Assembly: GCA_026646655.1 (NCBI GenBank)
Contig: JAPKHT010000010.1
Location: 1 to 64,000, forward strand
DNA: 64,000 nt
Source of the DNA: JADLBR01 sp020847615
GTDB lineage: Bacteria > Verrucomicrobiota > Verrucomicrobiia > JADLBR01
Reading direction: 5' to 3'
The position numbers and the translations under genes are program-made. Numbering within the stretch: the stretch's first letter is position 1; the number at the start of each line of letters is the position of its first letter. Shown piece after piece: positions 25,954 through 33,725 of this stretch. The notes under the pieces were generated by a model. That model had not been told where the DNA came from, searched no databases, and was given only the letters and a program-made list of their open reading frames with translations.

Positions 25954-27222
25954 TCAGTCCCTGCGCTCTGGGCCGAGTTCGCCCGTGGCCCGTGCGCGGC
26001 TCCCGTAAACCCATTCGAAGACCGGCGTGGCCAAGAGCGTGGTGGCGATGGCCATGACGACGAAGATGGAGAAGAGGGCATGGGAGATGATGCCGCGCTG
26101 GAGCCCGATGTTCAGGATGATGAGTTCCATGAGGCCGCGCGCATTCATGAGCGCGCCGACGGCGAGGGCGGTGCGCTGTTCCTCGCCAAGGCACCGGGCC
26201 GCCCACCAACATGCCCCACCCTTCGCCAGGCAGGCGGCCAGGAGGACGACGAGGGCGATGAGCCATGATCGGGGGTCGGCGAGGAGATCAAGCCGCGTGT
26301 TGAGGCCCGAGAAAGTGAAGAAAAGGGGCAGCAGTAGCGCCACGGTGAGCGGCCCGAGCATGCGCCGCAGGGTTTCCGCAAAGAAACCGCGGGGCATGGC
26401 GACGCCCAGGACGAATGCGCCGAAGACGGCGTAGATTCCCAGGATGTCCGTGCACCAGGCCCCGAGCATCAGGAGCGCGAGCGTGAGGACCAGCACGGGC
26501 TGGGGAATCGAGCCCGCGCGCTCGGCGCGCGCGCCGAGCGGGCGCAGCAGGCGGCGGCCCACGGACAGCACGACGACCGCGTACGCGACGCCCCCGCCAA
26601 TCGCTTTCGCCGCGACCGGCCAGGAGTGATCCAGGCTGGCGAGCACGATCGCGAGCACGCACCACGCCGCCGCGTCATCGATCGCGCCGGCGGCCAGCGT
26701 GAGCGTCCCGAGCGCGGTTCCGGTCAGGCCGCGCTCGTAAATGATCCGGGCCAGCATGGGGAATGCGGTGATCGCCATCGATGCGCCGAGGAATAGTGTC
26801 GCCTCGAACAAGTGGACCTGCGGACCGAACATGCCGGGCTCGCGAACCAACCACGCGGCGATGGCGACTCCGGCGACGAAAGGCGCGGCCATTCCAGCGA
26901 CGGAAACCGCCAGGGCGCTTCTGCCGCTCTGGCGAAGCAGGTCACCCTGGAACTCCACCCCGACGAGAAACATGTAGAGCGCCAGCCCGACTTGGCTCAC
27001 TGCAAAGAGGATGGGCTTTGATGGCTCGGGGAATAGCCATGCCTGTGCCTCGGGCAACCAAAGTCCGAAGATCGATGGCCCCAGTGCCACGCCGGCGATC
27101 ATCTCGCCGATGACCTGTGGCTGATGGATCAGTCGGGCGACCCATCCGGCGAGGCGACAGGCGAGGAGAATGACGGCCAACTGCAAGAAGAAGTGCGCTG
27201 AGAGCTCAAATGTGTCCAGCAT
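25954..27222 (-). CDS. Cation/proton antiporter (KefB/CPA2 type)
   Basis: A 422-residue membrane protein with about twelve hydrophobic segments, beginning FELSAHFFLQLAVILLACRLAG. VIGEMIAGVALGPSIFG matches the conserved first loop of the CPA2 family, and LAAGAIDDAAAWCVLA contains the paired Asp residues used for ion transport. It ends shortly after the last helix, so there is no RCK/TrkA-N regulatory domain. I start it at ATG 27222; the frame is open for another 140 codons upstream, but that part is Pro/Arg-rich and unlike any protein. It converges on the CoA-ligase-like gene with 10 bp between. Confidence 0.85.
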   Translation of the reverse strand: MLDTFELSAHFFLQLAVILLACRLAGWVARLIHQPQVIGEMIAGVALGPSIFGLWLPEAQAWLFPEPSKPILFAVSQVGLALYMFLVGVEFQGDLLRQSGRSALAVSVAGMAAPFVAGVAIAAWLVREPGMFGPQVHLFEATLFLGASMAITAFPMLARIIYERGLTGTALGTLTLAAGAIDDAAAWCVLAIVLASLDHSWPVAAKAIGGGVAYAVVVLSVGRRLLRPLGARAERAGSIPQPVLVLTLALLMLGAWCTDILGIYAVFGAFVLGVAMPRGFFAETLRRMLGPLTVALLLPLFFTFSGLNTRLDLLADPRSWLIALVVLLAACLAKGGACWWAARCLGEEQRTALAVGALMNARGLMELIILNIGLQRGIISHALFSIFVVMAIATTLLATPVFEWVYGSRARATGELGPERRD

Positions 27223-27428
27223 TGACCCATCATTCTGGCACCGATGGGGTGGCCGCGCCAGTCCCGGCGCGGGGATTGCGCCGGGGATGGGCGAAGCGGC
27301 TGAGCCGTTTGGCCCATGGGCCGAAGGCCGGCTCGTGTGCAGGCGCGTCGCTGACCGTCGGATGGGCCACTTTGGGTTGGCGTGCGGCGTTGACGGACGC
27401 GAGCTCAGCGGCGAGTTTCTTCCTCCTG

Positions 27429-28577
27429 ATGGAACAGACGATGGCGGCGGTGGCGCCCGGCGTTCGGATCCGAAGCGCCGACCGGGCGGTAGAGGTGGCG
27501 TGGTTCTCGGCGCTGTGTGCCGACGACTGCGAGTTCCTGGGTGTGCCGGAGGAGCGTTTTCGCAGCAGCTACGAGCATTGCGGGTCGATCGTGAGGCGGG
27601 CCGACGCGCTGGGGTATCAGAACATCCTGTTGCCCTCGGCATGGGTTCCTGGGCAGGACGCGATGGCGTTCGCCGCGGCGATGGCGCCGCAGACGCGACG
27701 GATCAACCAGCTGATCGCGCTGCGGATGGGCGAGGTCTGGCCCCCGATGCTGGCGCGCGCCATCGCGACGGTGGACCACATGGCGAAGGGGCGGTTGGCG
27801 ATCAACATCATTTCGTCAGATCTTCCGGGCAGGAAGGAGAGCAACGAGGACCGCTATGCGCGGAGCGGGGAGGTGATCCGTATCCTCAAGGCCATCTGGG
27901 ACGGCGAGGGTCCGCTCGAATGGAAGGGCCGGTTCTACGACTTCGATCTTCCGGATCGTGGCCCGGGCAAGCCTCTTCAGGGCAATGGGGGACCCCTGCT
28001 GTATTTCGGTGGCATATCGCCGGCGGCACAGGCGCTGTGCGCGGAGTTTTGCGATGTCTTTCTGATGTGGCCCGAGACAGAGGACCGGCTGCTGGAGACG
28101 ATGAGGGGGGTCAGCGGCCTGGCCGCGACGCACGGGCGGGTGATCGATTTTGGCCTCCGGGTGCATGTGATTGTGCGCGAGACCGAGGCGGCGGCCCGGG
28201 TGGCGGCAGAGAGGCTCATATCCAGGCTGGACCGCGTCGCCGGGCGGGCCATCAGGGACCGTTCGCAGGATAGCATGAGCCTCGGGGTTTTGCGCCAAGA
28301 CGCCCTTCGGGCGGGGGCCGGAGACGACCTGTACATCGAGGAGCGCCTCTGGTCGGGGATTGGCCTGGCGCGCAGCGGCTGCGGCAGCGCCATCGTTGGC
28401 GATCCGGATCAGGTCTTGGCGAAATTGAATCGCTACATCGGCATGGGTATCCGGGCGTTCATTCTCAGCGGGTACCCGCATCTGGAGGAATGCGAGCTGT
28501 TCGCGAGGTATGTGCTTCCGCGGATGGCGACGCATCGGCTCAATGAGGCACAGGGCCGGGTGCCTGGGGGGCCATGA
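27429..28577 (+). CDS. SsuD-like FMN-dependent monooxygenase (LLM class)
   Basis: A luciferase-like flavin monooxygenase closest in pattern to alkanesulfonate monooxygenase SsuD. Matching segments are RRADALGYQNILLPSAW, ARAIATVDHMAKGRLAINI, PLLYFGGISPAAQALCAE, GLRVHVIVRETEAAARVAA and ERLWSGIGLARSGCGSAIVG, plus the final FILSGYPHLEECE. ATG 27429 gives 382 residues, against about 381 for SsuD; the frame is open further upstream but that part has no resemblance. No recognisable Shine-Dalgarno sequence precedes it. SsuD needs reduced FMN from a partner such as SsuE, and no flavin reductase or sulfonate transporter is adjacent, so the substrate is open. Confidence 0.85.
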   Translation: MEQTMAAVAPGVRIRSADRAVEVAWFSALCADDCEFLGVPEERFRSSYEHCGSIVRRADALGYQNILLPSAWVPGQDAMAFAAAMAPQTRRINQLIALRMGEVWPPMLARAIATVDHMAKGRLAINIISSDLPGRKESNEDRYARSGEVIRILKAIWDGEGPLEWKGRFYDFDLPDRGPGKPLQGNGGPLLYFGGISPAAQALCAEFCDVFLMWPETEDRLLETMRGVSGLAATHGRVIDFGLRVHVIVRETEAAARVAAERLISRLDRVAGRAIRDRSQDSMSLGVLRQDALRAGAGDDLYIEERLWSGIGLARSGCGSAIVGDPDQVLAKLNRYIGMGIRAFILSGYPHLEECELFARYVLPRMATHRLNEAQGRVPGGP

Positions 28578-28650
28578 CGAGGGTGGGGTTGCGAGGGACC
28601 GAGGGGACTTGGGGCGCATCGCCAAAAAAAGTCTTCGGCGATGTCCCGTC

Positions 28651-28667
28651 TTGGCACGGGGTCTGCT
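28651..28667 (+). promoter_or_regulatory. Sigma-54 (-24/-12) promoter-like sequence
   Basis: TTGGCACGGGGTCTGCT matches the sigma-54 consensus YTGGCACGRNNNTTGCW at all but one specified position, including the essential GG (28653-28654) and GC (28665-28666). It lies just before the ATP-grasp gene. The problem is spacing: transcription would start near 28678, only about three bases before the ATG and after the AAGGA at 28668-28672. If it is used, the message would be nearly leaderless. Confidence 0.4.
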
Positions 28668-28680
28668 AAGGATCGGTGTG

Positions 28681-30171
28681 ATGTCGCTGTTCAGTGGCTA
28701 CGTGCCGGGAGAGTTTTTTGACGAGGTGTTTGCTGCGCCGGGGGTGGCGCGGCCGCATTATGGCGCCCTGTTGGAGAGCGTGGGGAAGCTCAGTCCGGCG
28801 GAGTACGGCGCGCGACAGCGCGCGGTGGACGCGGCATTCTTGAGGCAGGGCGTGACGTTCACGGTCTATGGCGACGAGCGGGGCACGGAACGGATATTCC
28901 CGTTTGATCTGATGCCCCGGATCATCCCGCAGCGGGAATGGGAGGTGGTGGAGGCGGGCCTGATCCAGCGGATCACGGCGCTGAACCTCTTTCTGAACGA
29001 TGTCTATCACGGCCAGAAGATCATCACCGACGGGGTGGTGCCGGAGGATGTCGTGCTCTCGGCCTCGCACTACCGGCCGGAGTTTCGGGGCATCGGCGTA
29101 CCGCACGGGATCTACATCCACATATGCGGGACGGATCTGGTGCGCAACGGCAAGGGGGAATACTACGTCCTAGAGGACAACGGGCGATGCCCGTCGGGCG
29201 CCTCGTACATGCTGGAGAACCGCCTGGCGATGAAGCGCGCCTTTCCCGGGTTGCTGCAATCGCTGCCCGTGCGCTCCGTGGACGGATATGGGGCAATGCT
29301 GCGCGAGACCCTGGCGCACCTCGCCCCGCGGGGCACCATCGATCCGGTCATCGTCATCCTGACGCCGGGCGTCCACAACAGCGCTTATTTCGAGCACTGC
29401 TACCTCGCGAAGCAGATGGGGGTGCCGATCGTGGAGGGGCGCGACCTGATCGCGCGCAACGACCGCATCTTCATGCGGACGACCAAGGGCCTGCAGCAGG
29501 TGGATGTCATCTACCGCCGGATCGACGACGATTTCCTGGATCCCCTCGTTTTTCGGAAGGGCTCGATGCTGGGTGTGGCGGGCATCGTCGAGGCATACCG
29601 GAAGGGGCACGTCGCCCTGGCGAACTCGATCGGCACGGGCGTCGCGGATGACAAGGCGGTGTACGCGCTCGTGCCCAAGATGATCCGATACTACCTCGAC
29701 CAGGATCCGATACTCGCCAATGTGCCCACGTACCTAGGGGCGATCCCGGCGGAGCGGGATTTCATCCTGGACAACCTCGAGAGGTTGGTGGTTAAGGCGG
29801 TCAACGAGTCGGGGGGATACGGGATGCTCATGGGGCCGAGCGCGACGAGGGAACAGCGGGAGGACTTTGCGGGGCGGATCAGGGCGAATCCGAGAAATTA
29901 CGTGGCGCAACCGGTGCTGGCGCTCTCGCGCCATCCGGTCTTCGTGGACGATCACTTCGAGGGGCGGCACATCGACCTTCGCCCGTACGTTCTGTACGGT
30001 GACCGCGTGCGGGTCGTGCCGGGGGGCCTGACGCGCGTGGCGTTGCGGAAGGGGTCTCTCGTGGTGAATTCCTCGCAGGGGGGCGGCAGCAAGGATACCT
30101 GGGTGCTGTGGGAAGATCGGGGCGCCGAGGCGGTGTCCTGGGCCTCCGACGCGGGAGGCCGTGGTGCTTAG
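28681..30171 (+). CDS. Circularly permuted ATP-grasp protein (DUF404/DUF407 type)
   Basis: A 496-residue cytoplasmic ATP-grasp amide ligase-like protein. Recognisable segments are FFDEVFAAPGVARPHY at the N-terminus, FPFDLMPRIIPQREW, the ligand-binding VLEDNGRCPSGASYMLENR, and a C-terminal VVKAVNESGGYGMLMG with the shifted phosphate-binding loop. Proteins of this class regularly occur with alpha-E and transglutaminase-like proteins, as here, and have been predicted to make or modify peptides; the reaction is not established. ATG 28681 follows AAGGA by eight bases and matches the family N-terminus. The frame is open upstream to 28510, but that stretch is unlike protein. The next gene overlaps its end by 11 bp. 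Confidence 0.9.
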   Translation: MSLFSGYVPGEFFDEVFAAPGVARPHYGALLESVGKLSPAEYGARQRAVDAAFLRQGVTFTVYGDERGTERIFPFDLMPRIIPQREWEVVEAGLIQRITALNLFLNDVYHGQKIITDGVVPEDVVLSASHYRPEFRGIGVPHGIYIHICGTDLVRNGKGEYYVLEDNGRCPSGASYMLENRLAMKRAFPGLLQSLPVRSVDGYGAMLRETLAHLAPRGTIDPVIVILTPGVHNSAYFEHCYLAKQMGVPIVEGRDLIARNDRIFMRTTKGLQQVDVIYRRIDDDFLDPLVFRKGSMLGVAGIVEAYRKGHVALANSIGTGVADDKAVYALVPKMIRYYLDQDPILANVPTYLGAIPAERDFILDNLERLVVKAVNESGGYGMLMGPSATREQREDFAGRIRANPRNYVAQPVLALSRHPVFVDDHFEGRHIDLRPYVLYGDRVRVVPGGLTRVALRKGSLVVNSSQGGGSKDTWVLWEDRGAEAVSWASDAGGRGA

Positions 30172-31204
30172 CCGGGTCGCGGACAGCATCTACTGGATGG
30201 CGCGCTATGTGGAGCGGGCCGAGAATGTGGCGCGGCTGCTGCTTTCCACGCAGGATCTCTTGCTGGATGCGGGGGCGGAGGGTTCGGACGAGGCGCAATT
30301 CTGGCGCCCCATCCTGGCGGCCACGGGTGACGAGGAGGCGTACGCGGCGCTGTACGGGAAAATCCGGGGCAGGGACGTGGCGGAGTTCCTCGTGCTGCGC
30401 GCCGAGAACCCGAACTCGATGCTCAACAGCATCAGGGCCGCGCGCGAGAACGCCCGCACGGTCCGCGACCAGATCTCCGACGAGATCTGGGAGTGCCTTA
30501 ACGGGCTGAAGCTTTTCGCGGAGTCGGCGGAGGCGGTCGCGATGCATGGCTCGCAGAGCGCGGCGTTCTACGAGCGGGTGCTGTACGGCTCCTACCAGTT
30601 CCTCGGCATCGCCGGTTCGACGACACCCCGGGGGGACATATGGCAATTCCTGCGACTGGGCACCTGCCTGGAGCGGGCCGACAAGGTATCCCGGCTGGTG
30701 GACACCTGCTCCGGGCTGTCCGTCGAGATGCCGCCGCATCCGGCGGCGAGGCCTTTGCGGTGGGCGGCGCTGCTGCGGTCGTGCTCGGCGTGGCACGCCT
30801 TCCAGGCGCACAGCAGCAGGCTCGATCCGGTGAAGATCGTGGGCTATTTGCTGCTGGACGTGACGTTTCCCCGTTCGGTCGCCTGCTGCATGCGCGAGGT
30901 CCATCTCGCGCTCCAGGCCCTCTGCGGCGAGGGCGCGCCGAACGAGATGCCGACGCCCGTGAGGCATGCGGGGCGCCTTGCGGCCGACCTGACGTACACC
31001 ACCGTCGCCGAGGTGCTCGGCAGGGGCCTCCACGACTACATCGATGAACTCCAGACCCACCTCAACCAGATCGGGGATTCCATCTTTGAGGCCTTCGTCC
31101 TATACGCCGACCTGATCCCGGTGCAGGGGCAGGGTGGGGGCCGAGACATCGGGGCCTTCCATTCTCCGGTCGACGAAGATATACAGATGCAGCAGCAACA
31201 GTGA
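30161..31204 (+). CDS. Alpha-E domain protein (DUF403)
   Basis: A 347-residue, almost entirely helical protein of the alpha-E family. It opens with VLSRVADSIYWMARYVERAENVARLL, the hallmark of the family, and later has MLNSIRAARENARTVRDQIS and a second ERADKVSRLVDT repeat. The start is a GTG that overlaps the end of the ATP-grasp gene by 11 bp, so the pair is translationally coupled. The biochemical role is unknown; it is thought to work with the permuted ATP-grasp protein. About 30 residues at the C-terminus (GQGGGRDIGAFH to a Gln run) are not conserved-looking. The transglutaminase gene starts 30 bp downstream. Confidence 0.88.
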   Translation: MVLSRVADSIYWMARYVERAENVARLLLSTQDLLLDAGAEGSDEAQFWRPILAATGDEEAYAALYGKIRGRDVAEFLVLRAENPNSMLNSIRAARENARTVRDQISDEIWECLNGLKLFAESAEAVAMHGSQSAAFYERVLYGSYQFLGIAGSTTPRGDIWQFLRLGTCLERADKVSRLVDTCSGLSVEMPPHPAARPLRWAALLRSCSAWHAFQAHSSRLDPVKIVGYLLLDVTFPRSVACCMREVHLALQALCGEGAPNEMPTPVRHAGRLAADLTYTTVAEVLGRGLHDYIDELQTHLNQIGDSIFEAFVLYADLIPVQGQGGGRDIGAFHSPVDEDIQMQQQQ

Positions 31205-31234
31205 GCACGATCCTGTAGCCTCCGTTCGTCCGCC

Positions 31235-32086
31235 ATGCGATTCTCGATCTTCCATAGGACCCGCTACCTGTATCGGGCCCCGGTGCGCGATAATCACAAC
31301 GAGGTGCGGCTGCGCCCGGTCACGGACGACAGGTCCCGGCTGGAGTTTTTCCTCCTGAAGGTGGGCCCGCCGGTGCGGCTGCGGCATTTCCGCGACACGT
31401 GGCTCAACTACGTCCACTACTTCGACGTCGCGGATCCCCACGCCGAATTGGTCATCGAGGCCCAGTCGAGGATCAACACGACCAACCCTTTCGATTCCGG
31501 GGTGCCCATCGGGGCGGGATTTGCCGCGCTGCGATCCCTGACCGATGAGATGCTTCCGTCTTTCCTTGGCGCCAGCCGCTATGTCGAGGTCTCGCCCGAG
31601 GTCTGGCGGCTCGGCATCGATATCCGCGATGGCCGGGACGACGTGTTCGGATGCGCCGAGGCGGTGATGCACCACGTCTACCGAGAGTGGGCCTATGCCC
31701 CCAACACAACCACGGCGCACACGCACATGAGCGAAGTGATGAGGACCCGGCGTGGCGTTTGCCAGGACTTCGCCCATGTGATGATCGGCATCTGCCGCTC
31801 CCTGGGCATCCCGGCGCGATATGTCAGCGGCTACCTGTACAATGGCCCCGACTCCCACCTGCGCGGGTCGCAGGCCTCGCACGCGTGGTGCGAGATCTTC
31901 GTGCCCGGGCGTGGATGGTATGGGCTCGACCCGACCAACGACACTCTCGCGGACGACCGCCACATCAAGATTGCCACGGGGCGGGATTACGCCGACGCCG
32001 CGCCGATCTCGGGCTATTTCGACGGTCCCCCGGGCGCCACGTCCGCCCTGCATGTGGAACTGGAGGTCCAGCGCATCGGCGCGTGA
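31235..32086 (+). CDS. Transglutaminase-like cysteine protein
   Basis: A 283-residue bacterial transglutaminase-like protein. The N-terminal beta-sheet domain (MRFSIFHRTRYLY through about residue 90) is the usual leader of this group. The papain-like core has Cys176 in RRGVCQDFAH, His216 in SHAWCEIF and Asp232 in YGLDPTND, a complete catalytic triad. Such proteins may act as peptidases or amide-forming enzymes. It completes the ATP-grasp / alpha-E / transglutaminase set and carries no signal peptide, so it should act in the cytoplasm. The actual substrate is unknown. Confidence 0.92.
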   Translation: MRFSIFHRTRYLYRAPVRDNHNEVRLRPVTDDRSRLEFFLLKVGPPVRLRHFRDTWLNYVHYFDVADPHAELVIEAQSRINTTNPFDSGVPIGAGFAALRSLTDEMLPSFLGASRYVEVSPEVWRLGIDIRDGRDDVFGCAEAVMHHVYREWAYAPNTTTAHTHMSEVMRTRRGVCQDFAHVMIGICRSLGIPARYVSGYLYNGPDSHLRGSQASHAWCEIFVPGRGWYGLDPTNDTLADDRHIKIATGRDYADAAPISGYFDGPPGATSALHVELEVQRIGA

Positions 32087-32142
32087 TGGCTCGCGGTTCT
32101 GCGGCCACGGCCCTCTGGGGCCGCGCGATCAGCCGTGGGTGA

Positions 32143-33468
32143 TCACGTGTGCCAGGGCGCCCGGTAGCTGCGGCCGAGCAACCGGTTGGCGCACTCGTCG
32201 TTCGTGAATTGTTCGGCGGCCGGGTCCCAGAGCAGTTTCCGGCGGAGGCGCATCGCGATGTTTCCCAGGTGGCAGAGGGTGGCGGAGCGGTGCCCGACCT
32301 CGACGGGAGCGGCGGGCTCCGCGCGCGTCTTGACGCAGTCGAGAAAATTGCGGAAATGGTTGGCGGACGAACCGAGGTGGCAGTCGCCCGGGCCGATGAC
32401 GGACGTTTTCAGCGAGGCGGGTTCCGTGCGGAATCCCCGGTATCCCGTCTCGACCCAGCCTTCGGTGCCCTCGAACCTGCAGGCGACGTTGTCCTCGCGG
32501 GTGACGCACTCGAGTTCGACGCCATTGGCGTAGCGGGCCCGGAAGCGGACGACCTTGGCGACGTCGAACAGGCCGCTGGCCGGCCACTCGCTGCCGGCGT
32601 CTTCGATCTCGACGGGCCCGGTGCGATCGGTGCCATTGCCCCACTGCGCCATGTCGAGTGAGTGCGCGCCGTAGTTGGTGACCTGGCCCCCGGAGTAATC
32701 GAGCATGAAGCGGAAGTTGTAGAGGCAACGATCGGCGTGATAGGGCACCCAGGGCGCGGGCCCCAGCCACATGTCGTAATCGAAGCCATCGGGCACCGGC
32801 ATGGGCTCCCAGGCGGTTTCGGGGCCCTGCTTGTTCCAGGGGCCGACGACGGCCACGATGCGCTTGAGTTGCCCGATGCGTCCGCTGCGGACCAGCTCGC
32901 AGGCGAAACGCGTCTGCCAGCGCGACCGCTCGTGGCTTCCGGTCTGCAGGACCACGCCGTGCCGCCGAACGGCCGCGACCATCGCCTTGCCATCGGCGAT
33001 GGTGAGGCCGAGAGGCTTCTCGCAGTAGATGTCCTTGCCCGCCCGCGCGGCCATGACCGTCATGATGGCGTGCCAGTGATCGGGCACGACGATCGCCACG
33101 GCATCCACATCGGGCCGGGCCAGGATGTCGCGAAAGTCGGTGTAGGCGTCGCACCCCCGGAACGTGCCGCTCCGGCGCCGCGCCGCGTAGTGCTCCTCCA
33201 CCAGCTGGCGGGCCGGTTCGCGGCCGAGGAATTGCTGCTCGGTCTTGTACCCGTGGCTGCCCCGGTTGACATCGCACACGGCAACGACCTGGACGTCGTC
33301 CTCCGCGAGGAATGCATTGAGATCCTGGGTGCCCTGATTGCCCGTCCCGATGACCGCGACGTTGATCCGGTTGCTGGGCGCGCGCTGGCCAAGGACGGAG
33401 GTCGGGATGATCTGGGGTGCCGCACACGCCGCCCCGAGCCGCGCCAAGAATTGTCGACGTGCGATCAC
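32143..33468 (-). CDS. Exported Gfo/Idh/MocA family oxidoreductase
   Basis: A 441-residue predicted dehydrogenase with an N-terminal Tat-like signal (ARRQFLARLGAACAAP). The Rossmann motif is VAVIGTGNQGTQDL at about 36-49, VVPDHWHAIMTV and CEKPLGLTIADGKAMV follow, and the EKP loop is intact, unlike in the paralogue at 5636. The C-terminal domain contains the TNYGAHSLDMAQWGNG and SSANHFRNFLDCVKTR segments usual in planctomycete/verrucomicrobial members. The substrate is likely a sugar or sugar derivative. It converges on the transglutaminase gene and diverges from the surface protein at 33726. Confidence 0.9.
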   Translation of the reverse strand: MIARRQFLARLGAACAAPQIIPTSVLGQRAPSNRINVAVIGTGNQGTQDLNAFLAEDDVQVVAVCDVNRGSHGYKTEQQFLGREPARQLVEEHYAARRRSGTFRGCDAYTDFRDILARPDVDAVAIVVPDHWHAIMTVMAARAGKDIYCEKPLGLTIADGKAMVAAVRRHGVVLQTGSHERSRWQTRFACELVRSGRIGQLKRIVAVVGPWNKQGPETAWEPMPVPDGFDYDMWLGPAPWVPYHADRCLYNFRFMLDYSGGQVTNYGAHSLDMAQWGNGTDRTGPVEIEDAGSEWPASGLFDVAKVVRFRARYANGVELECVTREDNVACRFEGTEGWVETGYRGFRTEPASLKTSVIGPGDCHLGSSANHFRNFLDCVKTRAEPAAPVEVGHRSATLCHLGNIAMRLRRKLLWDPAAEQFTNDECANRLLGRSYRAPWHT

Positions 33469-33725
33469 TGGGCAAGGGTAGACGGGGGTTGATCAGCGGT
33501 CAATCGGCTTGGGGCCGGGGGGCGGGGCCATTCTGGGGCGGTTGGCGCGTGGGAATTCGCTGGCAGGCGAAACGTCATCCGGCAGCGGGTCGTCGGTCCT
33601 GATGACGCGTGTCGCGAGGAAATGCTGGCTCGACGTCACCGCGGGCTATTGGTATCTTAACAAAAGGGCTGGCCGGTCCGGGGTCCGACCCGGGCGTGTT
33701 GGTTCATCTGCGTTAAGATCGAGCG
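33469..33725. other. Divergent intergenic region, 257 bp
   Basis: Holds the 5' regions of the oxidoreductase (-) and the PEP-CTERM protein (+). AT-rich bases at 33650-33665 (TTGGTATCTTAACAAAAG) and a TTAAGATCG shortly before the + strand ATG are candidate promoter parts. I could not define a convincing -35/-10 pair and see no RNA gene here. Confidence 0.4.

Noticed and set aside
16651..28577. A bioluminescence (lux) operon
   Set aside because: The LLM enzyme resembles SsuD, not LuxA or LuxB, and is separated by an antiporter gene on the other strand.
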